A stretch of 7,759 bases of DNA from an uncultured Eubacteriales bacterium (GTDB taxonomy: Bacteria > Bacillota > Clostridia > Oscillospirales > Acutalibacteraceae): the NCBI GenBank assembly GCA_934501135.1, contig CAKSUE010000026.1, forward strand, positions 1 to 7,759. The letters run 5' to 3'. The position numbers and the translations under genes are program-made. This document shows positions 1-5,324 of the stretch, piece by piece. Every line of letters begins with the position of its first letter. Position 1 is the stretch's first letter. The notes below the pieces were generated by a model. It had not been told where the DNA came from and did not search any database. It worked only from the letters and a program-made list of their open reading frames with translations.

Positions 1-147
1 CTTTAATATACTATTATCTGAGACGTCTGAACTTCCCAAATAATTTTTAGCAAACCACCAGCCTCCCGCTATCACTAAAAGAATTAAAATTATTATAATA
101 CTAGCAACAAGCAATGGATTGTGTTTATTTTTCTTTGCATGTTTCAT
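1..147 (-). CDS. N-terminus of an unidentified single-pass membrane or secreted protein (partial)
   Basis: An open frame runs from an ATG at 147 out through the left edge, giving the first 49 residues. SD sequence GGGGGAAG (161-154) sits 6 bases before the ATG. The N-terminus is basic (Lys2, Lys5, Lys6, Lys8), followed by a strongly hydrophobic stretch at about residues 12-29 (core SIIIILILLVIAGG), then WWFAKNYLG and a polar Ser/Asp-rich segment. This is the layout of a type II membrane anchor or an uncleaved signal sequence. There is no lipobox cysteine after the hydrophobic core. The domain that would reveal its function lies outside the window, so no function is assigned. It is transcribed away from the RHH gene and has its own likely promoter at 181-210. 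Confidence 0.75.
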   Translation of the reverse strand, partial: MKHAKKNKHNPLLVASIIIILILLVIAGGWWFAKNYLGSSDVSDNSILK

Positions 148-180
148 TTTTAACTTCCCCCAACTCACACTATTATTTAT

Positions 181-210
181 ATTATACACTATTTTAAAAA
201 TATTTCACTA
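181..210 (-). promoter_or_regulatory. Probable sigma-A promoter of the partial membrane-protein gene
   Basis: On the minus strand a perfect -10 box TATAAT (186-181) is preceded, after 18 bases, by a weak -35 box TAGTGA (210-205; three of six consensus bases). Transcription would begin near 174, giving a leader of about 27 bases to the ATG at 147. The -10 box is convincing; the -35 assignment is tentative. Confidence 0.5.
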
Positions 211-324
211 TTTTTTTACAAAAAATTTAGTTTTGTTAAAATATTTTACATTATATCGAAGATTTATTAATATTTTTTGTTGTGTTTATTATTTTATTAG
301 GAGTACTATTATATAAAATTTTTT

Positions 325-411
325 TCATAATCCTAAAGTTAAAATAATAATACTATTAAATATACAATAATTGTCTTTGTTATATATACTCTTTTCAGCT
401 TTGCAGTACAT
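325..411 (-). CDS. Possible 28-residue small protein
   Basis: A minus-strand frame starts with ATG at 411 and stops with TGA at 327-325. It is preceded by an SD sequence AAAGGAG (426-420) with an 8-base spacer, and farther upstream by promoter-like boxes at 450-478. The product begins MYCKAEKSIYNKDNYC and ends in a short hydrophobic run (IIILTLGL), so it has a charged first half and an apolar tail, with two cysteines. I recognise no family. The support is the translation-initiation signal rather than the protein itself; in DNA this AT-rich a short frame can arise by chance. No terminator is visible behind it, so its transcript could continue into the membrane-protein gene. Confidence 0.35.
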   Translation of the reverse strand: MYCKAEKSIYNKDNYCIFNSIIILTLGL

Positions 412-449
412 AATTCTCACTCCTTTAAACATTCTTTATTTCCGCCAGC

Positions 450-478
450 ATAATAATATAATGGTTATATATCTGCAA
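450..478 (-). promoter_or_regulatory. Promoter-like boxes upstream of the small ORF
   Basis: On the minus strand TTGCAG (478-473) and TATTAT (455-450; five of six -10 consensus bases) are separated by exactly 17 bases. A start near 443 would give a leader of about 30 bases to the ATG at 411. One of the GTTATAT half-sites (464-470) lies inside the spacer, so a protein bound there would be expected to interfere with this promoter. The -35 box matches only in its first three bases. Confidence 0.35.
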
Positions 479-540
479 CCACTTTAGGTTATATTAATTT
501 TAAAAAATAAAACTATAATTAGTTATATAAATATAACCAT
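461..540. promoter_or_regulatory. GTTATAT half-site cluster, candidate operator of the RHH protein
   Basis: The heptamer GTTATAT occurs at 464-470 and 488-494 (both extended to GGTTATAT) and at 522-528, with its reverse complement ATATAAC at 531-537; a further copy lies at 379-385. The last two form a palindrome, 7-base arms around AA (522-537), directly before the RHH gene's SD. The 10-base sequence ATGGTTATAT (461-470) is repeated in inverted form at 531-540. Ribbon-helix-helix repressors commonly bind several short half-sites in their own promoter, so autoregulation is a reasonable inference. No protein-DNA evidence is available from sequence alone. Confidence 0.45.
514..519 (+). promoter_or_regulatory. 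Candidate -10 box of the RHH gene
   Basis: A perfect TATAAT lies 39 bases before the TTG start codon. Transcription would begin around 526, inside the 522-537 palindrome, so a protein bound there could block initiation. No good -35 box is present at the normal distance; the nearest, TTATAT at 489-494, is 19 bases away and belongs to a half-site. Confidence 0.35.
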
Positions 541-542
541 TT

Positions 543-549
543 AAGGTGG
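543..549 (+). promoter_or_regulatory. Ribosome binding site that sets a TTG start for the RHH gene
   Basis: AAGGTGG lies 8 bases before the in-frame TTG at 558. The two in-frame GTG codons at 546 and 549 are part of or touch the SD itself and are therefore unlikely starts. Confidence 0.65.
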
Positions 550-557
550 TGTTTAAA

Positions 558-734
558 TTGTTTGAAATAAAAAATGACTTTAAAGGCGCAAATATTCCCA
601 GGACTATACGATTTACAAATGAAATTTTCGATCAATTAAATAAAACAGCAAAAGAGAATAATATATCTTTTAATATGTTGGTATTGCAATGCTGCAAATA
701 TGCTCTTGACAATATGGCCAAAAAAGATAAATAA
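558..734 (+). CDS. Small ribbon-helix-helix (Arc/MetJ-type) DNA-binding protein
   Basis: This 58-residue protein has the layout of a ribbon-helix-helix transcription factor. A short strand (about residues 13-18, IPRTIRF) would pair with a second subunit and contact the DNA major groove. It is followed by helix A (about 20-34, NEIFDQLNKTAKENN), a turn (ISFN) and helix B (about 39-53, MLVLQCCKYALDNM). Such proteins act as dimers, usually as repressors. The start is taken as TTG at 558 because the SD AAGGTGG sits 8 bases before it. It is the only plus-strand gene supported here and converges on aspS, sharing a terminator. The GTTATAT palindrome overlapping its likely transcription start suggests autoregulation (inference). 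No toxin partner is adjacent, so an antitoxin role is not indicated. Cys43 and Cys44 (QCCK) are adjacent; their significance is unknown. Confidence 0.8.
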   Translation: MFEIKNDFKGANIPRTIRFTNEIFDQLNKTAKENNISFNMLVLQCCKYALDNMAKKDK

Positions 735-736
735 AT

Positions 737-776
737 CCCCAAATCCGATGCTTTAGGGCATATAACGGATTTGGGG
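737..776. terminator. Bidirectional rho-independent terminator between the RHH gene and aspS
   Basis: A perfect 11-base-pair stem is formed by CCCCAAATCCG (737-747) and CGGATTTGGGG (766-776). The 18-base loop can form a small inner stem, ATGC (748-751) with GCAT (758-761). On the plus strand it is followed by a T-rich run (777-790) and lies 3 bases after the RHH stop codon. On the minus strand it begins 6 bases after the aspS stop and is followed by a T-rich stretch, so it can end both convergent transcripts. Confidence 0.9.
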
Positions 777-781
777 TTCTT

Positions 782-2545
782 TTATTTTTTAATTTCTATT
801 CCTAATTCATCTAATTGCTTTTTATCAACTTCACCTGGCGAATTAGTCATAAGCTCTGAAGAACTCGCAACTTTTGGAAACGCAATAACATCTCTTATGC
901 TTTCACAATTCATCATTAACATCACTAGCCTATCAAGACCAAATGCTAATCCTCCATGGGGAGGTGCACCGTATTTAAATGCATCTATAAGGAAACCAAA
1001 TCTCTCATTTGCCTCTTTTTCAGAGAATCCTAAAGCTTTAAACATTTTTTGCTGTAATTCTGGATCATTTATTCTAATAGAACCACCACCAAGCTCATTT
1101 CCATTCAATACCATATCATATGCTATTGCCCTAACAGAGCCGGGATCGCTCTCAAGCTTATCTATATCCTCCAAATTAGGATGTGTAAACGGATGATGTT
1201 TCGCTACATACCTGTTTTCATCTTTATCATATTCAAAAAGTGGGAAATCTGTTACCCACAATAGGTTTGGTTTAGTTATATCAATTAAGTCTAACTTTTT
1301 AGCAAGTTCACATCTTAATGCGCCCAAGCTATCGAAAACAACTTGATTATCATCACTCGCAACAATAAACAGTATATCTCCGTTCTGTGCAGATAACTTT
1401 TCTCTAATACTTTTGGCTTCGGATTCAGACAAAAACTTCTCATACGATGATGAAGATGAACCATCCTTATTTATCTTTGTCCAAGCAAGGCCTTTGGCAC
1501 CATAATCTTTTATCCAAACAGATAACTTATCTATATCTTTTCGTGTAAGCTTACCTGCGCAATTTTTAACATTTATCGCCCTAACAGATCCACCTTCAGA
1601 TATAGCCCCAGAAAATACTCTAAATTCTGTATTTTGTAATAATTCTGTTATATCACAAAGTTCGAGACCAAACCTCATATCAGGTTTATCTGAACCAAAT
1701 CTATTCATAGCTTCGTTATATGTAAGCCTTAACAGAGGCAACTCAATATCTATATCTAAAATACATTTAAACGCTGACCTTATAAATCCCTCAGCAATAT
1801 TCATAATGTCATTTTCATCTACAAAAGACATCTCGAGATCAATCTGAGTAAATTCAGGCTGTCTATCGGCCCTTAAATCTTCGTCTCTAAAACAGCGAGC
1901 TATTTGCATATATCTATCGAACCCCGCAAGCATTGTTAGCTGTTTATAAAGCTGCGGAGACTGCGGAAGTGCAAAAAAGTTTCCCGGAAAAACCCTTGAA
2001 GGCACAAGATAATCTCTTGCTCCTTCAGGCGTTGATTTTATAAGAATTGGAGTTTCAACCTCAATAAATCCAAAATGATCAAAGAAATCTCTAGCGTGCT
2101 TTACAATCTTATGTCTGGCTACAATCTTGTCTTGAACGTCAGGTCTTCTTAAATCTAAATATCTATACTTTAGTCTTAAATCTTCCTTTACATTTGAATT
2201 TTCAACTATTTCAAATGGAGGTGTTTCGGCCTTAGAAAGGATTTCAAGTTCTGTTACTTCAATTTCAATTTCTCCAGTAGGGATTTCCATATTTTTAGAA
2301 TCTCTAATTTTAACTTTTCCTTTAGCGGCAACAACATACTCCGAACGTAAAGAAAAAGCTTTATTAAATACATCTCTGTCTGTATTATCATTAAAAGCCA
2401 GCTGAACTATACCAGTTCTATCTCTCAAATCTACAAAGATAAGTTGTCCCAAATCTCTTTGTTTTTGAACCCAACCACATACAGTTACTTCTTTAGATAA
2501 GTCCCATATTCTCAGCTTTCCACAGTAATTTGTTCTTTTAAGCAT
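782..2545 (-). CDS. aspS: Aspartyl-tRNA synthetase
   Basis: This class IIb synthetase charges tRNA-Asp with aspartate in the cytoplasm. At 587 residues it has the usual bacterial length. An OB-fold anticodon-binding domain comes first (about 1-105, with GWVQKQRDLGQLIFVDLRDR). Then follow the class II core with motif 1 near 150-175 (FGFIEVETPILIKSTPEGAR), the QSPQLYKQL segment, motif 2 at about 216-238 (IARCFRDEDLRADRQPEF), the bacterial GAD insertion (about 285-420), and motif 3 near 531-545 (GGLAFGLDRLVMLM). The RxLRADRQPEFTQID signature separates it from AsnRS. Leucine in RDLG, rather than the histidine seen in some non-discriminating enzymes, suggests a discriminating AspRS. ATG at 2545 is chosen because MLKRTNYCG aligns with the start of known AspRS proteins; a GTG three codons upstream is possible. 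No clear SD precedes either, and a short upstream ORF overlaps the start. It is the last gene of the unit, 72 bases after hisS. Confidence 0.97.
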   Translation of the reverse strand: MLKRTNYCGKLRIWDLSKEVTVCGWVQKQRDLGQLIFVDLRDRTGIVQLAFNDNTDRDVFNKAFSLRSEYVVAAKGKVKIRDSKNMEIPTGEIEIEVTELEILSKAETPPFEIVENSNVKEDLRLKYRYLDLRRPDVQDKIVARHKIVKHARDFFDHFGFIEVETPILIKSTPEGARDYLVPSRVFPGNFFALPQSPQLYKQLTMLAGFDRYMQIARCFRDEDLRADRQPEFTQIDLEMSFVDENDIMNIAEGFIRSAFKCILDIDIELPLLRLTYNEAMNRFGSDKPDMRFGLELCDITELLQNTEFRVFSGAISEGGSVRAINVKNCAGKLTRKDIDKLSVWIKDYGAKGLAWTKINKDGSSSSSYEKFLSESEAKSIREKLSAQNGDILFIVASDDNQVVFDSLGALRCELAKKLDLIDITKPNLLWVTDFPLFEYDKDENRYVAKHHPFTHPNLEDIDKLESDPGSVRAIAYDMVLNGNELGGGSIRINDPELQQKMFKALGFSEKEANERFGFLIDAFKYGAPPHGGLAFGLDRLVMLMMNCESIRDVIAFPKVASSSELMTNSPGEVDKKQLDELGIEIKK

Positions 2546-2603
2546 AATTAACACATAACAATATACACCGCTTATATATCGTCATGCAATACCCACCCTT
2601 CAT
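2538..2603 (-). CDS. Possible 21-codon upstream ORF overlapping the aspS start
   Basis: A frame from ATG at 2603 to TAA (2540-2538) lies in the hisS-aspS gap and overlaps the aspS ATG by 8 bases in another frame. A weak SD, AAAGG (2619-2615), straddles the hisS stop codon, 11 bases upstream. The peptide begins MKGGYCMTIYKRC and I recognise no family. Its interest is that aspS itself has no visible SD, so ribosomes ending at this TAA could reinitiate at the aspS ATG. This is inference; the frame may be chance. Confidence 0.2.
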   Translation of the reverse strand: MKGGYCMTIYKRCILLCVNYA

Positions 2604-2617
2604 TTTCTTATATACCT

Positions 2618-3943
2618 TTATATTAAACCAGAAATATCAAAACTCTTTTCAATTTCTTCTTTTTTTATTGCTAAATAAGCTTCTGAAACTGAATTAAAGA
2701 ATGATCCGTCTTTAATTATATCATGTGTTTCTTTTGTTTCCATGTCTTTCAACACAGCCTTACCATTCTCTATTTCTTCATCACCTAATACAATAGCATA
2801 CCTAGCACCAATTTTATTTGCATATTTCATTTGAGCTTTAAGGCTTCTTTTGGTAATGTCACATTCACAAGGAATACTGCACTCTCTTAATTTTCCAACC
2901 AGATTAAATGCTTCAAATATTGCATTTTCTCCAACAGCAGCTACATATATCTCTACTTCTTTAGATTTAGGTATTTCTATCCCTAAATTTTCAATTAAAA
3001 GCATTAATCTTTCAATGCCTAAACCAAACCCTAAAGATGGCATATCCCTGCCACCAATTTCCTCTATAAGACTATCATATCTTCCGCCACCGCACACTTG
3101 TCTCTGAGCGCCAAGAGCATCTGATGCAAATTCAAACACTGTGCGTGTATAATAATCAAGTCCTCTAACTATTTTCGGGTTAACTGAATATTTTATTTCA
3201 TCTCTATCTAAAACCTTTTTTACACTTTCAAAGTGCTCTCTGCAATCATCACATATATAGTCAAGTATAGCAGGTGCATTCTCAATAGCTTTTTTACAAT
3301 CAGGATCTTTACAGTCCAAAATCCTCATAGGATTTCGTTCTAGCCTATCTAAGCATGTATAGCAAAGTTCATATTCACAATTCATAAAATAATCTTTCAA
3401 TGCTTCTCGGTATTTTTTTCTACACTCACCGCACCCAATAGAGTTAATTTGCAGAGAAATATTATTTTTTATACCTATTCGTGTAAATATATTATTTGCT
3501 GTTCTTATTAACTCTGCATCTGCTATTGGGGCCTCTGTCCCAAAAATTTCAAGACCAAACTGATGGAATTCTCTTAATCTACCAGATTGAGGTTTTTCAT
3601 ATCTATAGCAAGAATCAATATAACTCAGCTTTAATGGCAACCCTTCGTTAAATAACCCGTGTTCAAGCATAGCTCTTGCTGTTGGAGCTGTACCTTCTGG
3701 TCTTAATGTTAAAGACCTATCTGCCTTATCATAAAATGTATACATTTCTTTTTGCACAACATCTGTTGAATCACCAACAGATCTTTTAAATAATTCCGTA
3801 TGCTCAAAAGCAGGCGTTCTTATTTCTTTAAATCCCGCTGTTTCAGATTCATCTCTTAATATGTTCTCTATAAAACTATATTTATAACTATCTTTCGGTA
3901 GTATATCCTGTGTTCCCTTTACAGCCTTTGTTATAAGCGACAT
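2618..3943 (-). CDS. hisS: Histidyl-tRNA synthetase
   Basis: This class IIa synthetase of 441 residues, a typical bacterial HisRS length, charges tRNA-His. The N-terminus (TKAVKGTQDILP) is characteristic. The class II core shows TLRPEGTAPTAR (79-90), motif 2 (about 113-135, CYRYEKPQSGRLREFHQFG), the histidine-binding motif RGLDYYTRTVFE (260-271) and motif 3 (PSLGFGLGIERL, 302-313). A C-terminal anticodon-binding domain follows from about residue 329. The insertion between motif 2 and the histidine motif carries four cysteine pairs: CGEC (171/174), CYTC (194/197), CKDPDC (211/216) and CDDC (231/234). These look able to bind zinc (inference). ATG at 3943 is chosen because GGAGG lies 5 bases before it; the earlier ATG at 3958 would place that SD inside the gene. 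It sits 94 bases after mgsA, without space for a T-box. Confidence 0.97.
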   Translation of the reverse strand: MSLITKAVKGTQDILPKDSYKYSFIENILRDESETAGFKEIRTPAFEHTELFKRSVGDSTDVVQKEMYTFYDKADRSLTLRPEGTAPTARAMLEHGLFNEGLPLKLSYIDSCYRYEKPQSGRLREFHQFGLEIFGTEAPIADAELIRTANNIFTRIGIKNNISLQINSIGCGECRKKYREALKDYFMNCEYELCYTCLDRLERNPMRILDCKDPDCKKAIENAPAILDYICDDCREHFESVKKVLDRDEIKYSVNPKIVRGLDYYTRTVFEFASDALGAQRQVCGGGRYDSLIEEIGGRDMPSLGFGLGIERLMLLIENLGIEIPKSKEVEIYVAAVGENAIFEAFNLVGKLRECSIPCECDITKRSLKAQMKYANKIGARYAIVLGDEEIENGKAVLKDMETKETHDIIKDGSFFNSVSEAYLAIKKEEIEKSFDISGLI

Positions 3944-3948
3944 AATAA

Positions 3949-3953
3949 CCTCC
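3949..3953 (-). promoter_or_regulatory. Ribosome binding site that decides the hisS start
   Basis: GGAGG, in the context TTGGAGGTTATT, precedes the ATG at 3943 by 5 bases. It rules against the upstream in-frame ATG at 3958, which has no SD of its own. Confidence 0.85.
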
Positions 3954-4037
3954 AACATAAAAAATACAGAAAACAGAAAACATATAAGCTTTTGTCCTCT
4001 ATTTTCCGCACTATAAATTTAAGTGTAAAAAACACCA

Positions 4038-4442
4038 TTATTTTTTCGGATTAAGAATATCTCTCCAATCAAGATCTCCTCTTTCAAGACCATGAACTAA
4101 AACCTCTCCTGTAGCAATATTTGTTGCAACCGGAATATTATGCATATCGCATAATCTAAGCAAGTTCATATCATTTGGCTCATGTGGCTTTGGGGTTAAA
4201 GGATCTCTAAAAAATAATAGCATGTCTACTTCATTACAAGCAATCCTAGCTGCGATCTGCTGATCTCCCCCTTGAGCACCACCTAAAAATTTCTGAATTT
4301 CCAATCCTGTTGCTTCCGAAACCATTTTCCCTGTTGTCCCTGTAGCACAGAGATCATGTCTGCTCAATATACCACAATATGCAATACAAAACTGTACCAT
4401 CAGCTCCTTTTTTGCATCATGCGCAATTAATGCAATGTTCAT
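4038..4442 (-). CDS. mgsA: Methylglyoxal synthase
   Basis: This cytoplasmic lyase converts dihydroxyacetone phosphate to methylglyoxal and phosphate, an overflow route that frees phosphate when triose phosphates accumulate. The 134 residues span the complete family domain; the E. coli enzyme is 152, with extra N- and C-terminal residues. The motifs are colinear with E. coli at a constant offset of 11: His8 in LIAHD (His19), the phosphate-binding ATGTTG loop with Thr34, Thr36 and Thr37 (Thr45/47/48), the catalytic base Asp60 in GGDQQI (Asp71), Asp80 in FFRDPL (Asp91), and His87 in PHEP (His98). Asn90 stands where E. coli has Asp101, with Asp91 next to it. [11 protein letters not shown] closes the family pattern. 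The SD GGAGGGA (4457-4451) lies 8 bases before the ATG. The gene follows minD by 44 bases and precedes hisS, most likely in one transcript. Confidence 0.95.
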   Translation of the reverse strand: MNIALIAHDAKKELMVQFCIAYCGILSRHDLCATGTTGKMVSEATGLEIQKFLGGAQGGDQQIAARIACNEVDMLLFFRDPLTPKPHEPNDMNLLRLCDMHNIPVATNIATGEVLVHGLERGDLDWRDILNPKK

Positions 4443-4486
4443 TTTAAACTTCCCTCCAAATAAATTATATGTACTAAATAATATAT

Positions 4487-5233
4487 CTAAAGCTTCTTCA
4501 ATGATGGAAGAGGTACTCTCTCTCCCAAGAAGCGAGTTGAAAACCTTTCAAATGCACTTTGTACAGAAGACCTTTTATTTAACGGTAAACCTTTTGAGAA
4601 GTTTTCTACTTCATAAACATCTTCTGGAATAATAGCAATTAATTGTATACCAGATTCATCAATAACAGAATCTAAATCTTCATATAAATCGCTTTTCTTA
4701 AAATACTTATTAGAAAACCTATTTATAACAAGCCTTATATCTTCTATTCCTAAATCAATAAGGATATCCCTTACTTTTCTAGAATCTTCTAAGGAAACAG
4801 GGTTTGTATTTGCAACTACAACTGCCCTATCTGCAGAAGCAACACACATTTTAAATCCACTTCCCACTCCTGCAGGACAATCTATAATAACATGATCATA
4901 ATAATTTGACAAGACACCAACTACCTGTTTCATAGTTTCCGGACTTAGTTCATCGTCAACATTCTGAGGTGCGGGTATTAAAAAGAGATTTCTCACATAA
5001 GGACATTTATAAATTGATTCCGTAATCTCACAGTTCCCATTTATAACATCTGAAATATCATAAACTAATTGTTCTTTAATATTTAGAAGGTGGTCCAAAT
5101 TTCTTAATCCTGCATCACCATCAATTAAAAGCACTTTTTCACCTTTTTCAGCAATTTGAGTTGCCAAACCAACGCTAACTGTTGATTTTCCCACACCGCC
5201 TTTGCCAGAAGTAACCACAGTAACTATTCCCAT
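4487..5233 (-). CDS. minD: MinD-like septum-site ATPase, short C-terminus
   Basis: This 248-residue P-loop ATPase belongs to the MinD/ParA (deviant Walker A) family. It shows KGGVGKST at 11-18 (signature Lys11, catalytic Lys16), [12 protein letters not shown] at 36-47 including the MinD hallmark GLRNLD, and the Walker B-like VIIDCPAG at 115-122. Canonical MinD dimerises with ATP, binds the membrane through a C-terminal amphipathic helix, and recruits MinC to block division away from midcell. Here the protein stops at [12 protein letters not shown], so that helix is missing or reduced to a few residues; E. coli MinD has 270. Neither minC nor minE is next to it. The start is ATG at 5233, where alignment with MinD begins ([10 protein letters not shown]); no SD directly precedes it, and a TTG five codons upstream is unsupported. 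Its leader has its own promoter, hairpin and mini-ORF. A related role in polar or wall-synthesis positioning is possible. Confidence 0.85.
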   Translation of the reverse strand: MGIVTVVTSGKGGVGKSTVSVGLATQIAEKGEKVLLIDGDAGLRNLDHLLNIKEQLVYDISDVINGNCEITESIYKCPYVRNLFLIPAPQNVDDELSPETMKQVVGVLSNYYDHVIIDCPAGVGSGFKMCVASADRAVVVANTNPVSLEDSRKVRDILIDLGIEDIRLVINRFSNKYFKKSDLYEDLDSVIDESGIQLIAIIPEDVYEVENFSKGLPLNKRSSVQSAFERFSTRFLGERVPLPSLKKL

Positions 5234-5238
5234 ATATA

Positions 5239-5280
5239 CTAAGCACAAATATAAATTAAAAATTTATATTTTACGTGCAT
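5239..5280 (-). CDS. Possible 13-codon leader ORF before minD
   Basis: ATG at 5280 opens a 13-residue frame (MHVKYKFLIYICA) ending in TAG at 5241-5239, only 5 bases before the minD ATG. The best SD in the leader, AAAGGGG (5289-5283), lies just 2 bases (about 4 from its AAAGG core) before this ATG, which is closer than optimal. The frame covers almost the whole leader hairpin. Translation and stop-start reinitiation would explain how minD is translated without its own SD (inference). Confidence 0.25.
   Translation of the reverse strand: MHVKYKFLIYICA
5243..5278 (-). promoter_or_regulatory. Long hairpin in the minD leader
   Basis: On the transcribed (minus) strand AAATATAAATT (5271-5261) and AATTTATATTT (5257-5247) form a perfect 11-base-pair stem with a TTT loop. 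Four further G/C-containing pairs follow, GCAC (5278-5275) with GTGC (5246-5243), across a three-base bulge. The structure sits between the strong SD AAAGGGG (5289-5283) and the minD ATG (5233). Folded, it would shorten the SD-to-ATG distance from 49 to about 13 bases. It has no T-run behind it and is not a terminator. Confidence 0.55.
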
Positions 5281-5324
5281 AACCCCTTTCTATATGAGTA
5301 TAAGATATATACTTTATCACAACT

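Larger units (their letters stand above)
148..557. other. AT-rich intergenic region between divergent genes
   Basis: This 410-base stretch separates the minus-strand membrane-protein gene from the plus-strand RHH gene. It is very AT-rich and holds no long credible reading frame. Inside it I can support a promoter for the membrane protein (181-210), a possible 28-codon small ORF with its own SD and promoter-like elements (325-478), and a cluster of GTTATAT half-sites ending in a palindrome just before the RHH gene (379-540). I see no GC-rich hairpin, tRNA or recognisable riboswitch in it. Confidence 0.7.

Noticed and set aside
119..316. 65-codon plus-strand frame rich in Phe, Leu and Ile
   Set aside because: It overlaps the better supported minus-strand gene start and its SD, has no SD of its own, and its composition is what AT-rich non-coding DNA gives.
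558..734. RHH protein as the antitoxin of a toxin-antitoxin pair
   Set aside because: No small toxin-like gene follows; the gene runs straight into a terminator and then convergent aspS, and the 28-codon ORF upstream is on the other strand.
771..1196. 141-codon plus-strand frame
   Set aside because: It lies entirely antisense to the C-terminal half of aspS and begins inside the terminator; it is a shadow frame.
2546..2554. GTG start three codons upstream for aspS
   Set aside because: Alignment with other AspRS proteins starts at MLKRTNYCG (ATG at 2545), and the GTG has no better SD.
2850..3107. 85-codon plus-strand frame
   Set aside because: It is antisense to the conserved hisS catalytic and anticodon-binding regions, with no SD or family resemblance.
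3944..3958. Upstream ATG start for hisS
   Set aside because: The clear SD GGAGG lies inside this extension and points to the ATG at 3943.
3961..3980. Tandem TTTTCTG repeat in the mgsA-hisS gap
   Set aside because: Only two 7-base copies in low-complexity DNA; no sign of function.
4001..4029. Promoter-like TTTACA and GAAAAT boxes with 17-base spacing before hisS
   Set aside because: The -35 box fits but the -10 box has only four of six consensus bases, and there is no supporting terminator upstream; too weak to call.
4023..4035. Small inverted repeat GTGT/ACAC after mgsA as a terminator
   Set aside because: Only four base pairs, too weak to stop transcription, although Ts are nearby.
4435..4632. 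65-codon plus-strand frame
   Set aside because: It is antisense to the minD end and the mgsA SD region and has no independent support.
5234..5248. TTG start five codons upstream for minD
   Set aside because: MinD proteins begin just before the Walker A strand, as at ATG 5233; the extension has no SD and overlaps the leader hairpin base.
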